DNA of 64,000 bases from contig NZ_CAUM01000020.1 in the NCBI RefSeq assembly GCF_000350085.1, positions 31,868-95,867 of the forward strand, in the 5' to 3' direction. This document shows positions 60,273 to 64,000 of this stretch, one piece after another (position 1 is the stretch's first letter; each line of letters begins with the position of its first letter). Below the pieces are notes generated by a model that was not told where the DNA came from, made no database searches, and was given only the letters and a program-made list of their open reading frames with translations. Source of the DNA: Mesorhizobium metallidurans STM 2683. GTDB taxonomy: Bacteria; Pseudomonadota; Alphaproteobacteria; Rhizobiales; Rhizobiaceae. The position numbers were made by a program, and so were the translations under genes.

Positions 60273-60623
60273 CTATTTTGCCTTGGCCCTGGCTTTGGCG
60301 CCGCCCTTGCCCATGACGGAAGCAGCAAGGGAAGCTGCGCCCCGGGCCGTGGCGACAACCGCGCCGGCGGCAACATTGGCCGTGGTCCTGGCCGCCCGCA
60401 TGGCGCTACCCGCCATGGACCCGCTGGTTGCCGGCTTTTTGGACTTGGTGGGTTTTGGGGCGGGTTTTGCGGCTGCCTTGGCGGCGGATGGCACCACCTT
60501 CTTCGGCGCTGCCTTGCCGAAAACCGGCTTTGCATCCTTGGAGCGCGCGGCGATCGCCGGGCCGGCGCCTGTCTTTGATTGGACTGCCTTGCGCTTCGCG
60601 GGCGCGGGTTTTCTGGTTGCCAT
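60273..60623 (-). CDS. Histone H1-like Lys/Ala/Pro-rich protein
   Basis: This 116-residue low-complexity, very basic protein (ATRKPAPAKRKAVQSKTGAG, KAAAKPAPKPTKSKKPATSG) resembles the AKP-rich tails of histone H1-like bacterial proteins. A less basic, alanine-rich C-terminal helix region (MRAARTTANVAAGAVVATAR) ends in a lysine-rich tail. The ATG at 60623 has AGGGA about 9 bases upstream. It probably binds DNA or RNA; this is inferred from composition only. Confidence 0.65.
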   Translation of the reverse strand: MATRKPAPAKRKAVQSKTGAGPAIAARSKDAKPVFGKAAPKKVVPSAAKAAAKPAPKPTKSKKPATSGSMAGSAMRAARTTANVAAGAVVATARGAASLAASVMGKGGAKARAKAK

Positions 60624-60703
60624 CGGACGGTTCCCTGATGTCGGCAAAATATGCCGGTCCGGAATAACGACCGGAAAGTCTTAAGGTTCCGCCACGAACA
60701 TTC

Positions 60704-61330
60704 CTAAAATCGGGCGTGATCGCCGATCACCAGATCGGCTTGCCGGCGGCGGGCAAGCACGCGGTCGATGTTCGGCATGTCGTTGGAGGCGATCCAGGCG
60801 CGGGCATCCTCGTCGGAGCGGCCATGGCCGTGCCATCGCTCGAGCAGCCGGCGCTCGAGCTCGGCGCGCGGCACATCGACAAAGATCGAAAAATCGAACA
60901 ACGGCGCCAGTCGCGACCAGGGTTCCTCGTCGAGCAAGAGATAGTTGCCTTCGACCAGGATGAACTTGGTCTCAGTGGCGACGATCGAGGCGGCGGCGCG
61001 CGACAGTTCCATGCTGCGGTCGAACACGGGAATCGCGATATCCGGCTCGCCGGCGCGGATGCGCTTCAGCAGCGTCTCGAAGCCGGCAAAATCAAAGGTT
61101 TCAGGAGCCCCCTTGCGTGCACGCAGGCCGCGCCGCTCGAGCACGATGTCGTCATAGTGGAAGCCGTCCATCGGCACGACTTCCGCTGTACCTACCGGCA
61201 GCAGATCATGCAGGCTGGCCGACAATGTCGACTTGCCGGCGCCCGGCGGGCCAGCGATGGCGACGATAAAGCGGCTCGCCTTGCCGGCGCGCTTGAAGAT
61301 GGTGGCGGCGAGATGGGCGATCTCGGACAT
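60704..61330 (-). CDS. P-loop kinase of the uridine kinase/phosphoribulokinase superfamily (FrcK-like)
   Basis: This 208-residue protein has the Walker A IVAIAGPPGAGKSTLSASLH, VVPMDGFHYDD and IFVDVPRAELERRLLERWHG, the pattern of small nucleoside or sugar kinases often annotated as nucleoside triphosphate hydrolases or fructose-transport kinases in rhizobia. The ATG at 61330 (MSEIAHLAATIF) is chosen over upstream frames. Substrate unknown. It is followed upstream by a mutarotase-fold gene on the same strand. Confidence 0.82.
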   Translation of the reverse strand: MSEIAHLAATIFKRAGKASRFIVAIAGPPGAGKSTLSASLHDLLPVGTAEVVPMDGFHYDDIVLERRGLRARKGAPETFDFAGFETLLKRIRAGEPDIAIPVFDRSMELSRAAASIVATETKFILVEGNYLLLDEEPWSRLAPLFDFSIFVDVPRAELERRLLERWHGHGRSDEDARAWIASNDMPNIDRVLARRRQADLVIGDHARF

Positions 61331-61413
61331 CAGATTTTTCTGGCCTGGATTCGTGAGACAATTTCGGCCGCATCTTGGCGGCAATTCGCGGAAATTTCAA
61401 ACCAGCCACGCCT

Positions 61414-62538
61414 TCAGGCAGGAGCGGACCGGCCGATCCGCAGGAAATCGTTGTCGAAAGCAACGTCCCGTGTCGTGCCATCGGCAGCCAGGATGCGCAT
61501 CTTCCCCTGCCCGGTCGCGATGTCGCGCGGCGGCTCGCCGCTATTGTGCGACCCTTGCCGGGTCTCCGGCAGGGCACCGATGACATGGCGGAACGAGAGG
61601 CTGCGGCCTTCGGCAAGGGCAAAGGCGGTCGCCACGCCTTCCCGCTTCAACCAGTTGCCGCCAAGCGACGCGGCATGGCCGAGCGCCGTGCGCCCATCCT
61701 CGATGCCGAGCACGCCACGATGGCGGCCACTCCACGGCGCGTAGTCGCGCCCGCCATTGCTAATCCAGAGCATGGTGACCGGCAGTTCGGCCGGGTTCTT
61801 CAGCACCAGCACCAGATCCTGTTCGGCATGCCGCGCCAGCGCGGTCCAGCCCATCCCGTCATGGTCGGCCTCGACCAAAATGAGAAAGTCCTCGCGTTCG
61901 ATGTCCATGCGGTAGTCGCTGAGATCGAGCGTGCCGCCATCGGCGGCAGGAAAGCGCGTCAGGTCGGCTGAACGGGCGGGATAGGCGAGGCGGAAGCGGC
62001 CGCGCGCCGGATCGGGCTCCAGCGGATCGTCCGGCGTGGCGGCAAGCCGCTTCGGCGAAAAGGCGAGCCTGCCGCCATTCTTCATTGCCGTCATCGGATG
62101 ATGGGCAACGGAAATTGCGCCCGCACCACCGGAAAAGACGTGCTCCTGGTAAAGAAAGGGATGGCCGTCGCGCAAGGTCAGGGTCTTGTCGACCGCCGCG
62201 CCCATGACTTTGCGGCGCAGCCGGAAGGTGGCCCGCCAGCCATCGACTGTTGCCTCGGAGACAACGACATCCCAAGGGCTGTTGGCCGTCCAGCCATGCA
62301 AGGGTGCTGCCTCGACATCGCTGCGCGAAAACGGCGCGCAGAGGAAATCGCCGGAAAGGTGCACCGTGCCCTCGGGCAAATCTTGCGGCAGTGTCTCGCG
62401 CGGCTCGCCGATCCAGGGCGCGCGATGCAGCGGCTTCAGCCGGCGGCCGTCGATGTCGACCGTCATGTCGGCGAGATGGCCGACCGCAAGATCGACCGAC
62501 ACCGAAATACCCTTTGCCTCGATCGTGACAATGTCCAT
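61414..62538 (-). CDS. Aldose 1-epimerase-like (galactose mutarotase fold) protein
   Basis: This 374-residue cytoplasmic protein has a beta-rich sequence resembling sugar-ring-opening mutarotases: ADMTVDIDGRRLKPLHRAPW, PFSRSDVEAAPLHGWTANSP, and the histidine-containing VAHHPMTAMKNGGRLAFSPK. The typical catalytic glutamate cannot be placed by eye. It lies 83 bases upstream of the small kinase gene on the same strand and may work on the same sugar. The assignment is to the fold, not to a reaction. Confidence 0.65.
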   Translation of the reverse strand: MDIVTIEAKGISVSVDLAVGHLADMTVDIDGRRLKPLHRAPWIGEPRETLPQDLPEGTVHLSGDFLCAPFSRSDVEAAPLHGWTANSPWDVVVSEATVDGWRATFRLRRKVMGAAVDKTLTLRDGHPFLYQEHVFSGGAGAISVAHHPMTAMKNGGRLAFSPKRLAATPDDPLEPDPARGRFRLAYPARSADLTRFPAADGGTLDLSDYRMDIEREDFLILVEADHDGMGWTALARHAEQDLVLVLKNPAELPVTMLWISNGGRDYAPWSGRHRGVLGIEDGRTALGHAASLGGNWLKREGVATAFALAEGRSLSFRHVIGALPETRQGSHNSGEPPRDIATGQGKMRILAADGTTRDVAFDNDFLRIGRSAPA

Positions 62539-62728
62539 GCGCACCCGCCGATTCTGTCTCGCCAGCAAAACCCGGTCAGCGCGAGTTACGCAAGCGTTGC
62601 CGCCGGCATTTCACATCAGGGTGGCTGATAATCCCAGGCGGGACCGGCATTAACCAAATGGACGCGGCAACCGGGTTAGGCTAGGTTCCGTCCGTCTCAG
62701 CAACAGCCTGCCTTCAGAACAGACCATC

Positions 62729-63616
62729 TTGTCCCACTCGCGTCTCTTTCCGCTCATCCAAAGATTTGTCGCGGCGTTCGCGTTGCTGGTGCTCGTTGCC
62801 GGCTGCACGACGACGCCACCCGACAGCATGCTGGCGGTGCCGGCGGCGCCGCAGAAATATGCCGCGATCGTCGTCGATGCGAGGACCGGCCAGACGCTGT
62901 TCGAGGTGAATTCGACCGCGACGCGCTATCCGGCGTCGCTGACCAAGATGATGACGCTCTACCTGCTGTTCGAGGCGCTGGATTCAGGCCGCGTCAGCAA
63001 AGAGACGCAGATTCCGGTCTCGGACAATGCCGCCAGACAGCCGCCGACCAAGCTGCGCTTCAGGCGCGGCGAGACGATCGATGTCGATTCGGCGATCCGG
63101 GCGATCGTCATCAAATCGGCGAACGATGTGGCGGTCGCGGTCGCGGAATATCTCGGCGGCAGCGAAGAGGCGTTCGCCGGCATGATGACGGCCAAAGCCC
63201 GCCAGATCGGCATGCGCGGCACCGTCTTCCGCAACGCGTCCGGCCTGCCGGACGGCGACCAGCGCACCAGCGCGCGCGACATGGCGGTGCTCGGCATGGC
63301 GCTGCGCGCCCGCTTCCCGCAGCAGTTCCACTATTTCTCCGAAAGCGACTTCATGTTCCGCGGCCGGCTGGTGCGCGGCCACAACGACATGCTCGGCCGG
63401 GTGCGCGGCGTCAACGGCATCAAGACCGGATATATCAGGGCCTCCGGCTTCAACATCGTCACCTCCTACGAGGCCGACGGGCGCCGGCTCATCGTCGTGG
63501 TAATGGGCGCCGACAGCGCGCGCCAGCGCAACGACCATGTCGAGGCGCTGATCCAGCGCAGTCTCTCGCCGACATCGATTGCGTACACGAAGCTGATGTT
63601 TGCGCAGGAGCAGTGA
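62729..63616 (+). CDS. D-alanyl-D-alanine carboxypeptidase (peptidase S11) lipoprotein
   Basis: This 295-residue penicillin-binding protein has the three active-site motifs: SLTK (in YPASLTKMMTLYLLFE, near residue 70), SAN (VIKSANDVAVAVAEYLGG) and KTG (VNGIKTGYIRASGFN). The N-terminus is a lipoprotein signal with the lipobox LVAGC near residue 26, so it would be anchored in a membrane facing the periplasm, where it trims peptidoglycan stem peptides. The start is TTG 62729 without a strong ribosome site. It is shorter than DacA and lacks its C-terminal domain. Confidence 0.9.
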   Translation: MSHSRLFPLIQRFVAAFALLVLVAGCTTTPPDSMLAVPAAPQKYAAIVVDARTGQTLFEVNSTATRYPASLTKMMTLYLLFEALDSGRVSKETQIPVSDNAARQPPTKLRFRRGETIDVDSAIRAIVIKSANDVAVAVAEYLGGSEEAFAGMMTAKARQIGMRGTVFRNASGLPDGDQRTSARDMAVLGMALRARFPQQFHYFSESDFMFRGRLVRGHNDMLGRVRGVNGIKTGYIRASGFNIVTSYEADGRRLIVVVMGADSARQRNDHVEALIQRSLSPTSIAYTKLMFAQEQ

Positions 63617-63870
63617 GAGGTGATGGTCCGCGTAGCGGACGAAAAGCCAATTGCCTGGTTTCGAATGACGAACGCCCTGAGCCTGCGAAGGGTCGCGCAG
63701 TCGCCGCGGGGCGGCCGGATGAAGGGGCCCCACATGCGATCGCCACAGGCTGGAAGCCACAACTTCAAGTGCCGGCCACTTGCCCGTTGAAGCCTGCCCC
63801 GGCTTCCGCTAAGAAGCCGTGACTGGCCGGTTCACCGGCTGGTTCGTTTTCCGGATCGCCGATCCTGAAG
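63617..63870. other. Intergenic region before tRNA-Arg
   Basis: No gene is seen in these 254 bases. The part around 63690-63730 (GCGGCCGGATGAAGGGGCC) resembles the end of the repeat at 18531-18682. Scattered short open frames have no coding character. Confidence 0.5.
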
Positions 63871-63947
<77 letters not shown>

Positions 63948-64000
63948 ATCTCTCAGTTGTACGGCCCGGAGACATAGGTTACAGTTTGTACCTAAGACAT
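63948..64000. other. Sequence beyond tRNA-Arg, possible mobile-element edge
   Basis: Directly after the tRNA the sequence contains an imperfect inverted repeat, ACATAGGTTACAG against TTTGTACCTAAGACAT. This recalls the ends or leader of IS481-type insertion sequences, though it is cut by the window. tRNA-Arg genes are frequent integration sites. Confidence 0.3.

Overview
The window looks like a chromosomal segment of an alphaproteobacterial rhizobium, most probably Mesorhizobium or a close relative in the Phyllobacteriaceae. This is inferred from the high GC content, the S. meliloti-style sorbitol/mannitol operon, a rhizobial-type urease cluster, liv-type and RbsABC-type transporters in abundance, NodF/NodE-like lipid genes and several families of palindromic intergenic repeats. 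The assignment is by recognition; no search was run.

Layout. 1-3.8 kb: the start of a DUF6481 gene, two luciferase-like flavin monooxygenases and an AI-2E family transporter. 3.8-8.9 kb: a LacI regulator divergent from a three-gene sugar ABC operon, with two matching LacI-type operators in the shared promoter region. 9.1-10.7 kb: a compositionally different pair of convergent genes, DUF5131 (phage Gp37/Gp68, three-Cys motif) and its partner TcmP. 10.8-26.8 kb: a cluster that reads as nicotinate/nicotinamide metabolism. It holds a MarR regulator, a UPF0280 protein, a 6-hydroxynicotinate reductase-like protein, a fused Fe-S/molybdopterin hydroxylase with its FAD subunit, nicotinamidase pncA, a sodium:proton antiporter, a liv-type ABC operon and pncB. 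27-31.7 kb: a frameshifted LysR gene, an agmatinase-type ureohydrolase, and a polar amino acid ABC operon whose ATPase gene is cut off after about 28 codons. 31.7-33.4 kb: a lower-GC insert with an XRE-TPR regulator and a small membrane ORF.

33.5-48.8 kb: a MATE exporter, a histidine phosphatase, then the eight-gene sorbitol/mannitol operon on the minus strand (smoEFGK-smoS-mtlK-HAD-FGGY kinase). This is followed by a LysR gene, a DUF1127 peptide, a SorC-family sugar regulator, a HAD phosphatase and a class II aldolase. 48.9-57.7 kb: a complete urease locus on the minus strand (ureD, ureA, DUF1272, ureJ/hupE, ureB, ureC, DUF29, a membrane protein, ureE, ureF, DUF3995, ureG). It is broken between ureB and ureC by two genes on the other strand. 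58-63.6 kb: a NodF-like acyl carrier protein with a NodE-like ketosynthase, a GST, a histone H1-like protein, a P-loop kinase, a mutarotase-fold protein and a penicillin-binding lipoprotein. The window ends with tRNA-Arg(CCG) and what may be the edge of a mobile element.

How the parts fit together: the region is mainly nutrient acquisition (sugars, polyols, amino acids, N-heterocycles) and nitrogen recycling. The ureohydrolase would release urea that the urease locus can use, and nicotinamide would be deamidated by PncA and then either salvaged by PncB or oxidised by the hydroxylase/reductase set. The most interesting items are the DUF5131/TcmP pair, the NodFE-like pair outside any nod context, the island that truncates an ABC transporter, and the small metal-binding or membrane proteins of unknown function inside the urease locus.
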